A stretch of DNA of 9,695 bases. Origin: Clostridia bacterium (lineage in GTDB: Bacteria; Bacillota; Clostridia; DUPQ01). Where the stretch lies: assembly GCA_028690885.1 (NCBI GenBank), contig JAQVAJ010000029.1, forward strand, positions 1-9,695, read 5' to 3'. Positions within the stretch are counted from its first letter, which is position 1. Every line of letters begins with the position of its first letter. The position numbers and the translations under genes were made by a program. This document shows, piece by piece, positions 1 to 6,464 of this stretch. Below the pieces are notes generated by a model, which was given only the letters and a program-made list of their open reading frames with translations, had not been told where the DNA came from and did not search any database.

Positions 1-52
1 ATCTTAAGAAAAGATGTGTAGATATACTGAATGTCATGTTTGGACTGAAAAT

Positions 53-802
53 CTAATCATCATCAGCATCTAGCGAAATATTGAAGCAGTGAGTCTGCAG
101 TGTGGACAATGCTCTGTACTGTTCTGCATACTTGTATTTTGTGCCTTTTGCAGCAATCTTGGCGAGCTCTTTTACGAACATTAAAAGATTATTGTCAACC
201 TGAGATTTGTGACATTTTACTGAATCCAGTTTTTTATCAATGTATTTTGATATATCCACTTTTCGGTTTGGCTTGTCTGTATAATAGAAAGCCAGAATAG
301 GTGTAGTCCATATTTCATGCCGAGCCTTTCCATCTTCTGAATAGGGATAGAAATCGCACATTGCATCAAGTACTGCGTATTTTACTGCTGTACCTGTTTT
401 TATATGATCGCTATGACATTCTGTGGCAAGATTGGGGTCAGGGGTAAATACGGCATCAGGTTTTATTTTCCTTATAATCGGGAGTATAGCTTGTGATATC
501 TTTTCAACTGGTTCCTGTGTTTTATCGCAAAACCCTAAAAAACCTGCATTCTTCACATTTAAAAACTGCTGAGCTTGCAGAGCTTCTGACTGACGAGTAG
601 TAGGACCATTTTTATCACGTTCCAGTAATCTGTCATCAGTTACAGTAAGTTCATATACTTCAGCTCCTGATTCAGCTAACAAGGCCATCATACCTCCAGC
701 TCCTATCTGATTGTCATCTGCATGGGGTTGAATGAAAAGAGCTCTTTTAATGCCTTTAAGTTTAGGCGGTTTTCTTAAATGTGATATTATCGGGTTATCC
801 AT
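53..802 (-). CDS. PIG-L/LmbE-family zinc deacetylase
   Basis: A 249-residue protein of the PIG-L/LmbE fold, whose members remove N-acetyl groups from GlcNAc-type sugars or related conjugates with a bound zinc. The signature is PHADDNQIGAGG at residues 26-37. H27 and D30 fit the first two zinc ligands, D29 the catalytic Asp, and HSDH at 130-133 the distal His motif. Asn31 replaces the Glu usual in the HPDDE form. TRQSEA (69-74) is the expected following helix. There is no signal peptide, so it is cytosolic, and the length is normal for the family. The ATG has GAGGT five bases upstream. It is transcribed away from the SDR at 978. The substrate cannot be read from sequence: amino-sugar, thiol-glycoside and antibiotic-precursor deacetylases share these motifs. 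Family certain, function open. Confidence 0.9.
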   Translation of the reverse strand: MDNPIISHLRKPPKLKGIKRALFIQPHADDNQIGAGGMMALLAESGAEVYELTVTDDRLLERDKNGPTTRQSEALQAQQFLNVKNAGFLGFCDKTQEPVEKISQAILPIIRKIKPDAVFTPDPNLATECHSDHIKTGTAVKYAVLDAMCDFYPYSEDGKARHEIWTTPILAFYYTDKPNRKVDISKYIDKKLDSVKCHKSQVDNNLLMFVKELAKIAAKGTKYKYAEQYRALSTLQTHCFNISLDADDD

Positions 803-820
803 AGTTTACCTCGTATTTAA

Positions 821-834
821 TAAGATATATCTTA
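821..834. repeat. 14-bp perfect palindrome in deacetylase leader
   Basis: TAAGATATATCTTA is an uninterrupted palindrome. It lies between the proposed minus-strand promoter at 867-875 and the deacetylase start codon at 802, so it would sit in the 5' leader or act as an operator. In DNA this AT-rich, a match of this size can arise by chance, so a regulatory role is only suggested. Confidence 0.35.
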
Positions 835-866
835 ATATGATATCAAACAGCTTAAATAATGATTTG

Positions 867-875
867 ATTATATCA
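867..875 (-). promoter_or_regulatory. Extended -10 promoter for the deacetylase
   Basis: On the minus strand the sequence reads TGATATAAT, a perfect extended -10 (TGN-TATAAT). The -35 region at 17-bp spacing (ATGAAC) is poor, as is common for extended -10 promoters. Transcription would start near 860, giving a leader of about 58 bases before the ATG at 802. Confidence 0.55.
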
Positions 876-887
876 TAAACTGTTTAT

Positions 888-920
888 TAGTTCATATATA
901 GTTCAATATGGTCATATATT
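888..920. repeat. Three phased direct repeats upstream of the SDR gene
   Basis: The units TAGTTCATATA, TAGTTCAATAT and GGTCATATATT follow each other with starts at 888, 899 and 910, i.e. 11 bases apart, about one helical turn. They lie just upstream of a possible plus-strand -10 box, TATAAA at 928-933, which has no good -35. That arrangement fits activator sites on one DNA face, but the units are imperfect and AT-rich. Confidence 0.35.
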
Positions 921-977
921 ATATAGGTATAAAGCTGAAATTAACTAAAATTAACAGTTTTAAAGGAGATAAAGCAG

Positions 978-2012
978 ATGAATGAAATATACGCGGTTAC
1001 AGGAGCATTAGGGTTTTTAGGAAATGCAATCGTGGACAACCTGCTGACTAAAGGAAAAACAGTTAGGGTTTTAGATATAGGACAGGATAAGCATGATTTA
1101 CTAAAAGGAAAGAGTGTTACTTTTTACAAAGGAGATATATGCTTAACATCATCTTTGGAGGATTTCTTTAAAGTAGATGATGATCAACAGCTCATAATGA
1201 TTCATGCAGCAGGCGTAGTTTCCATTTCATCTAAATACAGCCAGTTAATGCATGATGTAAATGTTAAAGGGACGCAGAATATTGTAGATATGGCTTTGAA
1301 GTATAAGATAAAAAGATTGGTTTATGTAAGCAGTGTACATGCTATAAGAGAACTTCCAAAAGATGAAACCATAATTGAGACTCTTGATTTTAATCCTGAC
1401 AAAGTAAAAGGTGAATACAGTAAAAGTAAAGCTATGGCTACTAAGATAGTATTAGATAGTGTTGAAAAAGGTCTGGATGCAGTAGTTGTTCATCCCTCAG
1501 GAATTATCGGACCTGGAGATTATGCCGGCGGTCATACAACTCAGCTGGTAAAAGACTGTGCTAATGGAAATCTTACAGCTTGTGTTAATGGAGGTTATGA
1601 TTTTGTTGATGTACGTGATGTAGCAGAAGGTGTTGTGTTAGCAGCTGAAAAAGGTATAAAAGGAAATACATATATACTTTCTGGTGAGTATTATCCAGTA
1701 AAGAAAATAACTGATGCGATATGCTCTGCTATAGGACGGAAACAAATTAAGACCATTCTACCTCTGTGGTTTGCAAAAATGACAGCTCCTTTTGCAGAAC
1801 TTTATTACAGAATTAGAAAACAGAAGCCACTGTTTACCCGCTATTCTCTTTATACGCTTCAGAGTAATTCTAAATTTAATTCCAATAAAGCTCAGAAAGA
1901 GCTTGGTTATAAAAAGAAGTTCTCGTTGAAGCAATCTATAGAAGATACATATTTGTGGTGTAAAGCGAATAATCTTATAAACCAAAAAAAGAAAGCTAAA
2001 GGAAAAGTATAA
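978..2012 (+). CDS. NAD-dependent epimerase/dehydratase family protein (extended SDR)
   Basis: A 344-residue extended short-chain dehydrogenase/reductase. The N-terminal Rossmann motif TGALGFLG (residues 8-15) binds NAD(P). HAAG at 76-79 matches the cofactor-proximal loop. Ser118/Ser119 together with Y147 and K151 of YSKSK form the catalytic Ser-Tyr-Lys set. IIGPGD, shortly after residue 170, is the usual substrate-side loop. The C-terminal part, with KAQKELGYKKKFSLKQSIEDT-like wording near its end, is typical of dihydroflavonol-reductase/3-beta-HSD-like bacterial members rather than of UDP-galactose epimerase itself. It is cytosolic. The ATG follows GGAG (965-968) at nine bases. It converges on the next gene with only five bases between stop codons. 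Substrate unknown: sugar nucleotide, aldehyde and ketone reductases are all possible. Confidence 0.88.
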   Translation: MNEIYAVTGALGFLGNAIVDNLLTKGKTVRVLDIGQDKHDLLKGKSVTFYKGDICLTSSLEDFFKVDDDQQLIMIHAAGVVSISSKYSQLMHDVNVKGTQNIVDMALKYKIKRLVYVSSVHAIRELPKDETIIETLDFNPDKVKGEYSKSKAMATKIVLDSVEKGLDAVVVHPSGIIGPGDYAGGHTTQLVKDCANGNLTACVNGGYDFVDVRDVAEGVVLAAEKGIKGNTYILSGEYYPVKKITDAICSAIGRKQIKTILPLWFAKMTAPFAELYYRIRKQKPLFTRYSLYTLQSNSKFNSNKAQKELGYKKKFSLKQSIEDTYLWCKANNLINQKKKAKGKV

Positions 2013-2017
2013 TAGTT

Positions 2018-3079
2018 CTATATTGTATAGTAAGCTAATACCTTAAAGGTATCTGATTTATCAACCTTAATAACTAAAGGGCCATTTATTAGCAAAGGAT
2101 TATCCTTTGCTTTTTCTTTAAGCATAACGAAATATTTACACCACACAAGATTCTCTGTCTTTACCATGTTCATTGGATCATACCCACATATTGTGAAAGA
2201 ACCTTCTCTGCAGTTAGGTGATTTATCAAAGAACTCATCAAATAACTTCTGTCTGTTTTTTAGAAATGTTTTTAAGGAGGTTTCTATCGTATCTGTGTTT
2301 ACAGTTTCAGGTAAATTACCTGAAGGGATGCTTTCAGATATTAATTCATAAACAGTCCTTTTCTCTGTTGATATGTCATGAAAAACTGATATATCTGTAT
2401 TATGTAAAGAAAGCAAAAACAAAGATCCAGAGAAATATGATAATCTTCTATTATCAAAAAGTATGTGTTCTATATCAGCAAGATTATTAAAATAATTGTT
2501 TATCTTATCGGTATACTTCTCAGAATCAAGCTGTTTAAGTGCTAAAAGCCCTGCATATTCGGCCATGCCCTCAACAGTTTCTATCCTGTACTCATAATCA
2601 ATATGATCTTTAATTAATTCTTTTCTTTTGGTTCTTGATTTAATAAGAGTTGATAAATACTCTTTTATCTTCTTTTTATCTTTTTCTTCCATTGCTCTTA
2701 TGATCATCTGATTTTCAGCATACTTCAAAAGAACATTTTCCAGTATAACTGGATAATCCAGCGCTTCTATATCATTTGGAAACCTTTTTTCACCTAACTC
2801 ATACTGATATGCATGAAACATTTCATGTACCATATTTGCAGCAAGTTCAATTGGATCTTCTTTTGAATAATCATCAATTTTCCATATCGCTATCTGTTCA
2901 TTATCATACTTTATGCTGGTGTTACCTAAAAAGCATTCTTCATACATGATTGTTTTGTCTTTGAAATATACTTTTTTATCATCATAAAGAGCAAAGTGAT
3001 ATGCATGAAATCCTTCCCATATGGATTCGAAATCCACTTTGCATATATGCTCATAAACCTTATCGTATAAAAGTCTCAT
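2018..3079 (-). CDS. Gluzincin-like HExxH protein, family not recognised
   Basis: A 353-residue protein with a zinc-peptidase signature: HEMFH at residues 85-89, within a helix starting near ELAANMV. About 80 residues on, EGMAEY (170-175) supplies a Glu suited as third ligand, the HExxH...E layout of gluzincins. There is no signal peptide or membrane segment, so it should act in the cytosol. The C-terminal third (from about 250) is probably an accessory domain. The frame is open further upstream to a TTG at 3211, but I place the start at the ATG at 3079 because a promoter (3116-3144) lies inside that extension. The Shine-Dalgarno sequence is weak (AGGT, seven bases upstream). I do not recognise a named family. 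Peptidase activity is inferred from the motif alone, and some HExxH proteins of this kind are inactive or self-cleaving. Confidence 0.75.
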   Translation of the reverse strand: MRLLYDKVYEHICKVDFESIWEGFHAYHFALYDDKKVYFKDKTIMYEECFLGNTSIKYDNEQIAIWKIDDYSKEDPIELAANMVHEMFHAYQYELGEKRFPNDIEALDYPVILENVLLKYAENQMIIRAMEEKDKKKIKEYLSTLIKSRTKRKELIKDHIDYEYRIETVEGMAEYAGLLALKQLDSEKYTDKINNYFNNLADIEHILFDNRRLSYFSGSLFLLSLHNTDISVFHDISTEKRTVYELISESIPSGNLPETVNTDTIETSLKTFLKNRQKLFDEFFDKSPNCREGSFTICGYDPMNMVKTENLVWCKYFVMLKEKAKDNPLLINGPLVIKVDKSDTFKVLAYYTI

Positions 3080-3115
3080 AAATTTTACCTGATTTCTGTT
3101 TGTTTTATTAATATA

Positions 3116-3144
3116 AGTATAGGATGATATGTCTGATTTTGCAA
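3116..3144 (-). promoter_or_regulatory. Sigma-A-type promoter for the HExxH protein gene
   Basis: The minus strand reads TTGCAA (3139-3144), a 17-bp spacer, then TATACT (3116-3121), i.e. four of six and five of six consensus matches. Initiation near 3109 gives a leader of about 30 bases before the ATG at 3079. This supports 3079 rather than the upstream TTG as the start, and shows that the gene need not depend on read-through from the DUF3795 gene. Confidence 0.6.
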
Positions 3145-3220
3145 CCAATATCAAAAACGCAATTTTGGGGTTTAAATGTATTAAGGTATGACTTTTTAAA
3201 TATAATAACAAGAATAAATA

Positions 3221-3679
3221 TCAGGTCCTGTTTTTGAAAACTACAATTTCTGCATCAGTTCCGTCTTTACCATATTCACATACTAAAAGAAATTTCTCAT
3301 CTGCAACAATTCCATAGCATCTGCTACTATTCTTTTTTTCAAGCTGGTAACCAATATAGATTTTATTATCATCAAGAAATCTTACAGTCTGGCCGCTTGG
3401 AAGCGTATACTCAAGGTTAACATAGGAACCCTTCAGAGCATTTAACTTTGTTACCACTTCCATATCTGCAATACCAAGATTATTGAATTCTTCTATTAAT
3501 TTTTCCTGAAAAATGCATGAGCCTTCAGGACATTCGCTGCAAAAGTTCTGTCCCTTATCATAACAGCACTTTGCAATTACACAGTCTTTACCAAAGGGCT
3601 GTCCGTGTGTGGCTATACATCCGCCACATATTTTTATATATGAACATACCGAGCAGTCAATTCCACAGATTGTATTCAA
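3221..3679 (-). CDS. DUF3795-type Cys-rich protein with C-terminal extra domain
   Basis: A 152-residue protein. The first 55 residues hold eleven cysteines (5, 9, 12, 18, 21, 33, 38, 39, 47, 50, 55), in the order CGIDCSVC, CGGC, C, CC, CSEC, C. This is the DUF3795 pattern, presumed to bind zinc or an iron-sulfur cluster; its biochemical role is unknown. Residues from about 80 to the end form a separate, beta-rich-looking segment without cysteines except one near each side of its middle (CYGI, LVCEYG), which simple DUF3795 proteins often lack. I choose the TTG at 3679 because GGAGGA (3687-3692) ends seven bases before it. An in-frame TTG at 3694 overlaps that site, and an ATG at 3684 is out of frame and stops at once. 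It lies 141 bases upstream of the HExxH gene on the same strand. Confidence 0.82.
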   Translation of the reverse strand: MNTICGIDCSVCSYIKICGGCIATHGQPFGKDCVIAKCCYDKGQNFCSECPEGSCIFQEKLIEEFNNLGIADMEVVTKLNALKGSYVNLEYTLPSGQTVRFLDDNKIYIGYQLEKKNSSRCYGIVADEKFLLVCEYGKDGTDAEIVVFKNRT

Positions 3680-3686
3680 ATCATAT

Positions 3687-3692
3687 TCCTCC
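3687..3692 (-). promoter_or_regulatory. Ribosome binding site deciding the TTG start of the DUF3795 gene
   Basis: GGAGGA on the minus strand is the strongest Shine-Dalgarno sequence in the area. Seven bases separate it from the TTG at 3679. An ATG at 3684 lies only two bases away, is in another frame and is followed one codon later by TGA, so it cannot be the start. Confidence 0.7.
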
Positions 3693-3720
3693 AATAGATT
3701 AATTATAATTATATAAAATC

Positions 3721-3743
3721 ATTATAGCATAAACTTATATGCT
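3721..3743 (-). promoter_or_regulatory. Extended -10 promoter with overlapping inverted repeat (DUF3795 gene)
   Basis: The minus strand reads TGCTATAAT (3721-3729), a perfect extended -10 element, with no good -35. Transcription would start near 3714, about 35 bases before the TTG start. An inverted repeat, AGCATA-six bases-TATGCT (3726-3743), overlaps the upstream edge of the -10 and could be an operator. A further 10-bp palindrome, AGTGTACACT, stands at 3766-3775. Confidence 0.55.
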
Positions 3744-3808
3744 CAAACGTGATATAGATTGTGTAAGTGTACACTGCAATTTTAATGATTTATTGTTCTT
3801 ATTAAATT

Positions 3809-3842
3809 AAAAAAACGTCTTCTGTTACATTGTACAGAAGAC
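3809..3842 (-). terminator. Intrinsic terminator after tRNA-Val
   Basis: On the minus strand GTCTTCTGT and ACAGAAGAC (3834-3842 and 3817-3825 on the plus strand) form a perfect 9-bp stem with an 8-base loop. One G later there are seven consecutive T residues (3809-3815). It begins 10 bases after the tRNA 3' end and closes the reductase-kinase-tRNA unit. Confidence 0.88.
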
Positions 3843-3851
3843 ATCTATATC

Positions 3852-3928
<77 letters not shown>

Positions 3929-3941
3929 GTGCCTATATATA

Positions 3942-5072
3942 TTACAATAGACCAAGCAAACCTGCAATATTAAATGTCTGAAGATACAGTAAGTTTTCAC
4001 TGTCACGCATTGAGTCTTCAAGACTTATAGGGCCTCTGCTTATGGAAAATAGGGAATTGATGCCATAGTCTTTTAGTACTTCAGCATCTTTTGTAACTGA
4101 GCCTGATATACATATTACAGGTTTTCCATATTTCTTTGAAAGCATGCCGACTCTCATAGGAAGCTTTCCATATTTAGTCTGTGAATCAGTACGACCTTCC
4201 CCAGTTATTATGATGTCACTATTTTTTATTGTATCTTCTAAATCAGTATAACTTAAAATAACATCAAATCCGCTTTTTATAACCGGCTTGCATACTGTCA
4301 TAAGTCCACCCACCAATCCTCCAGCTGCACCAGAACCTGAAACATTCGAAATATCCTTATTTAACTTTTTTTTGAAGATTTTGGCAAGATTTTCTAGACC
4401 TGCATCAAGTTCAACAACCTGTTCTGGAGTAGCTCCTTTTTGAGCAGAGAACACATATGCTGCTCCTTCTTTGCCGTGGTATACATTTTCCACATCACAG
4501 GCGAATTCTATTTGTGCATTTTCTAATTCTTTAATAACACTTGTTGAGTCAATACTGTCGACATTTATCATTTCCGCTCCGCAAGGAGATAATACAGTGT
4601 TATTCTTATCAAAAAATACCATGCCTAATGCAGCTAATGCACCCATTCCACCATCAGAAGTCGCAGTGCCTCCAAAACCTACAATGATTTTTCTATATCC
4701 CTTTTCCAAAGCTGCTCTTATCAACTGTCCGGTACCATATGATGATGCTTTCATAGGGTCAAGTTTATTCTTTGGTATTCCCTGAATACCTGATGCGCAT
4801 GCTGATTCAATAACAGCTGTTTTGTTATCGCCAAGTATTCCAATATATCCTGTCATTTCATTTCCGAATACGCCTTTTACAGTAATATACTCTTTACGCC
4901 CTCTAGTTGCGAAAACCAGACAGTCAACTGTTCCTTCACCACCATCAGCCATTGGGTATTTTAGTATGTCACAATCAACCATAGCGTCAGTTAAGGCTTT
5001 TGCTATTATGTCACAGCATGTTATTGCGCTCATGCAACCTTTATATGAATCCATTGCTACTGCTATTTTCAT
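3942..5072 (-). CDS. garK: Glycerate kinase (GarK/GlxK family)
   Basis: A 376-residue protein of normal length for the bacterial type-1 glycerate kinase family, which phosphorylates glycerate with ATP, usually to 2-phosphoglycerate, feeding lower glycolysis. Family motifs seen: MDSYKG (7-12), PMADGGEGT (40-48), the Gly-rich GGTATSDGGMG (134-144), a later Gly-rich stretch SGSGAAGG and GEGRTDSQT, thought to form the nucleotide and substrate sites. It is cytosolic. The ATG is preceded by GAGGT. Its start lies 33 bases after the stop of the aldo/keto reductase, so the two are very likely one transcript. The tRNA-Val follows after 13 bases. The symbol is given at family level; whether the product is 2- or 3-phosphoglycerate cannot be decided here. 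No lesion is seen. Confidence 0.93.
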   Translation of the reverse strand: MKIAVAMDSYKGCMSAITCCDIIAKALTDAMVDCDILKYPMADGGEGTVDCLVFATRGRKEYITVKGVFGNEMTGYIGILGDNKTAVIESACASGIQGIPKNKLDPMKASSYGTGQLIRAALEKGYRKIIVGFGGTATSDGGMGALAALGMVFFDKNNTVLSPCGAEMINVDSIDSTSVIKELENAQIEFACDVENVYHGKEGAAYVFSAQKGATPEQVVELDAGLENLAKIFKKKLNKDISNVSGSGAAGGLVGGLMTVCKPVIKSGFDVILSYTDLEDTIKNSDIIITGEGRTDSQTKYGKLPMRVGMLSKKYGKPVICISGSVTKDAEVLKDYGINSLFSISRGPISLEDSMRDSENLLYLQTFNIAGLLGLL

Positions 5073-5105
5073 GTTTATACCTCGAAAACGAATTTTCTTA
5101 AATTG

Positions 5106-6074
5106 TTACTTAATCGTTGATTCCGCTCTCCACATGTCGGCATTGTATCCCATCATATTGAACAGATTATCTGTGCATTCTATAAGCCTGTTCATGATAT
5201 CATCATCAAGTTTAAGTTCAGCTGCAGATATATTCTGATTGAGTTGGTCAAAGTTTCTTGCTCCGACAAGTACGGAAGCTATGCCTTCTGTGTGCATGTC
5301 ATAAGCAATAGATAAAGCTGACATTGATACATTCATAGATTCAGCTATTTTCTCAATGCAATCAATGGTCTTGAATAAATCAGAGTGCAGATGTGAAAAC
5401 TCATCAGACAGATACCAAACCCTTCTTAGTCTTTCAGGAATCTGGTCTATATGTCTGTATTTTCCCGTACATAATCCCTGAGCAAGAGGACTGTAGCATA
5501 ATATACCGATTTCTTTTTCTATACACAATGGCCTTATATCATGATCTATTGCTCTAAACAGTAAATTATATGCCACCTGATTAGTATGTATAGGTCCGTA
5601 TTTGGTTATTTCATTTAAATCCTGTACTCCGAAATTACTTACTCCTATTGCTCTAATTTTTCCATCTTTGTAAAGCTTTAATAATCCTTCCATTGTTTCA
5701 CAAAATGGTACAGTTCTTCTTGGCCAGTGAATCTGGTATATATCAATATAGTCAGTATTCAGTCTTTTCAAACTATCTTCACATGCTTTAATTATTGTTT
5801 CTTTGTCAGGATGTGCATCTGCAGTTTTTGTCGCTATGACAACTTTATCTCTTCTTCCTTTTAATGCTTTTCCTAATACTTCTTCGCTTTTTCCATTACC
5901 GTAAACTGCTGCAGTGTCAATTAATGTTATACCTGCATCAATTGCTGCATGAGTTGTTTTGATTGATAACTCGTCTTCCTGTGAACCCCATGTAGCATCA
6001 TTTGAAAAGACCCATGTCCCTAATGCCATCTTTGATACGGTGATATTAGTATTTTTGATCTTTATGTAGTCCAT
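5106..6074 (-). CDS. Aldo/keto reductase, IolS/YhdN-like
   Basis: A 322-residue NADPH-dependent aldo/keto reductase with a TIM-barrel fold. The catalytic tetrad is complete: D53 and Y58 in DTAAVYG, K83 in ATKTA, and H116 in QIHWPRR. GVSNF (about 142-146) and SVLVGARN near the C-terminus are the usual substrate-side and cofactor-binding segments. The wording LIDTAAVYGNGKSEEVLGKA resembles the AKR11 group (Bacillus IolS and YhdN). Start: ATG at 6074 with AAAGGAG seven bases before. It reads directly into the glycerate kinase gene and sits 31 bases after the damaged small gene. Candidate substrates include lactaldehyde, methylglyoxal, glyceraldehyde or tartronate semialdehyde; the pairing with glycerate kinase favours a three-carbon aldehyde, as inference only. 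Confidence 0.92.
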   Translation of the reverse strand: MDYIKIKNTNITVSKMALGTWVFSNDATWGSQEDELSIKTTHAAIDAGITLIDTAAVYGNGKSEEVLGKALKGRRDKVVIATKTADAHPDKETIIKACEDSLKRLNTDYIDIYQIHWPRRTVPFCETMEGLLKLYKDGKIRAIGVSNFGVQDLNEITKYGPIHTNQVAYNLLFRAIDHDIRPLCIEKEIGILCYSPLAQGLCTGKYRHIDQIPERLRRVWYLSDEFSHLHSDLFKTIDCIEKIAESMNVSMSALSIAYDMHTEGIASVLVGARNFDQLNQNISAAELKLDDDIMNRLIECTDNLFNMMGYNADMWRAESTIK

Positions 6075-6105
6075 AAGCTAGCTCCTTTAAATATGATATA
6101 TATTA

Positions 6106-6400
6106 TTATACCATCATTTCCATTCCGAGTTCCTTCATGACTTCATTGTATCTTTCAAGATATGCGTTATCAGTTTCAATTCCATGAAGATATCTGTCAG
6201 GACTATCTATGTCTTTTAATAACTCTGCAAGCATATCAGCTGAATGCATTTGTTTATTGCTATGCTCAATTACTGCTTTAACTATGATATTAACTTCATC
6301 ATCTGTAATTATCGATACTTTTGTTCCGGGACCATTAATGAATCTTTCAACGGCTTTTCTAATATATGATTCTGCAATTTCTGCGTGTTTTTTTCCTCAT
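6106..6400 (-). pseudogene. Small gene, frameshifted at an A7 tract after the start codon
   Basis: The minus strand is open from 6396 to a TAA at 6106-6108 (96 codons) with protein-like composition, but has no ATG, GTG or TTG in its first two thirds and is preceded by an in-frame TGA (6397-6399). An ATG at 6400 in the next frame reads Met-Arg-Lys-Lys and then hits a run of seven A. If that run had six A, this ATG would read straight through as a 97-residue protein beginning MRKKHAEIAESYIRKAVERF and ending KELGMEMMV. The predicted product is charged and mainly helical, with no signal peptide; I do not recognise its family. The stop lies 31 bases before the aldo/keto reductase start, so it would be first in that unit. 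No good Shine-Dalgarno sequence precedes the ATG. It could be a true pseudogene, a slippage-controlled gene, a remnant of a longer gene, or a base-calling error. Confidence 0.5.
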
Positions 6401-6404
6401 TGCC

Positions 6405-6447
6405 TAAATAGAAACAAGGCAGTATATTCTGAATTATACTGCCTTGT
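6405..6447 (-). terminator. Terminator hairpin of the lipoprotein gene
   Basis: ACAAGGCAGTATA and TATACTGCCTTGT form a perfect 13-bp stem (6414-6426 with 6435-6447) around an 8-base loop, starting 17 bases after the lipoprotein stop codon. On the minus strand it is followed by TTCTATTT, a short and interrupted T tract. The stem is far longer than chance would give; the weak T tract leaves some doubt about efficiency. Confidence 0.75.
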
Positions 6448-6464
6448 AATATTGCTCAGAAAGT

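Noticed and set aside
1..52. A possible minus-strand gene start at base 37 (ATG ACA TTC) open to the window edge.
   Set aside because: Only twelve codons are visible and no ribosome binding site precedes it; it cannot be supported.
2038..2052. ATACCTT-A-AAGGTAT as a terminator between the convergent SDR and HExxH genes.
   Set aside because: It lies inside the HExxH coding end, leaves only about five workable base pairs after a loop is allowed, and no T tract follows on either strand.
3080..3211. A 44-codon N-terminal extension of the HExxH protein to a TTG at 3211.
   Set aside because: No ribosome binding site precedes the TTG, the residues do not resemble a signal peptide, and a promoter (3116-3144) lies within it.
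4471..5238. Two plus-strand frames of 104 and 138 codons opposite the glycerate kinase and reductase genes.
   Set aside because: Both are antisense shadows of clear family members with intact motifs.
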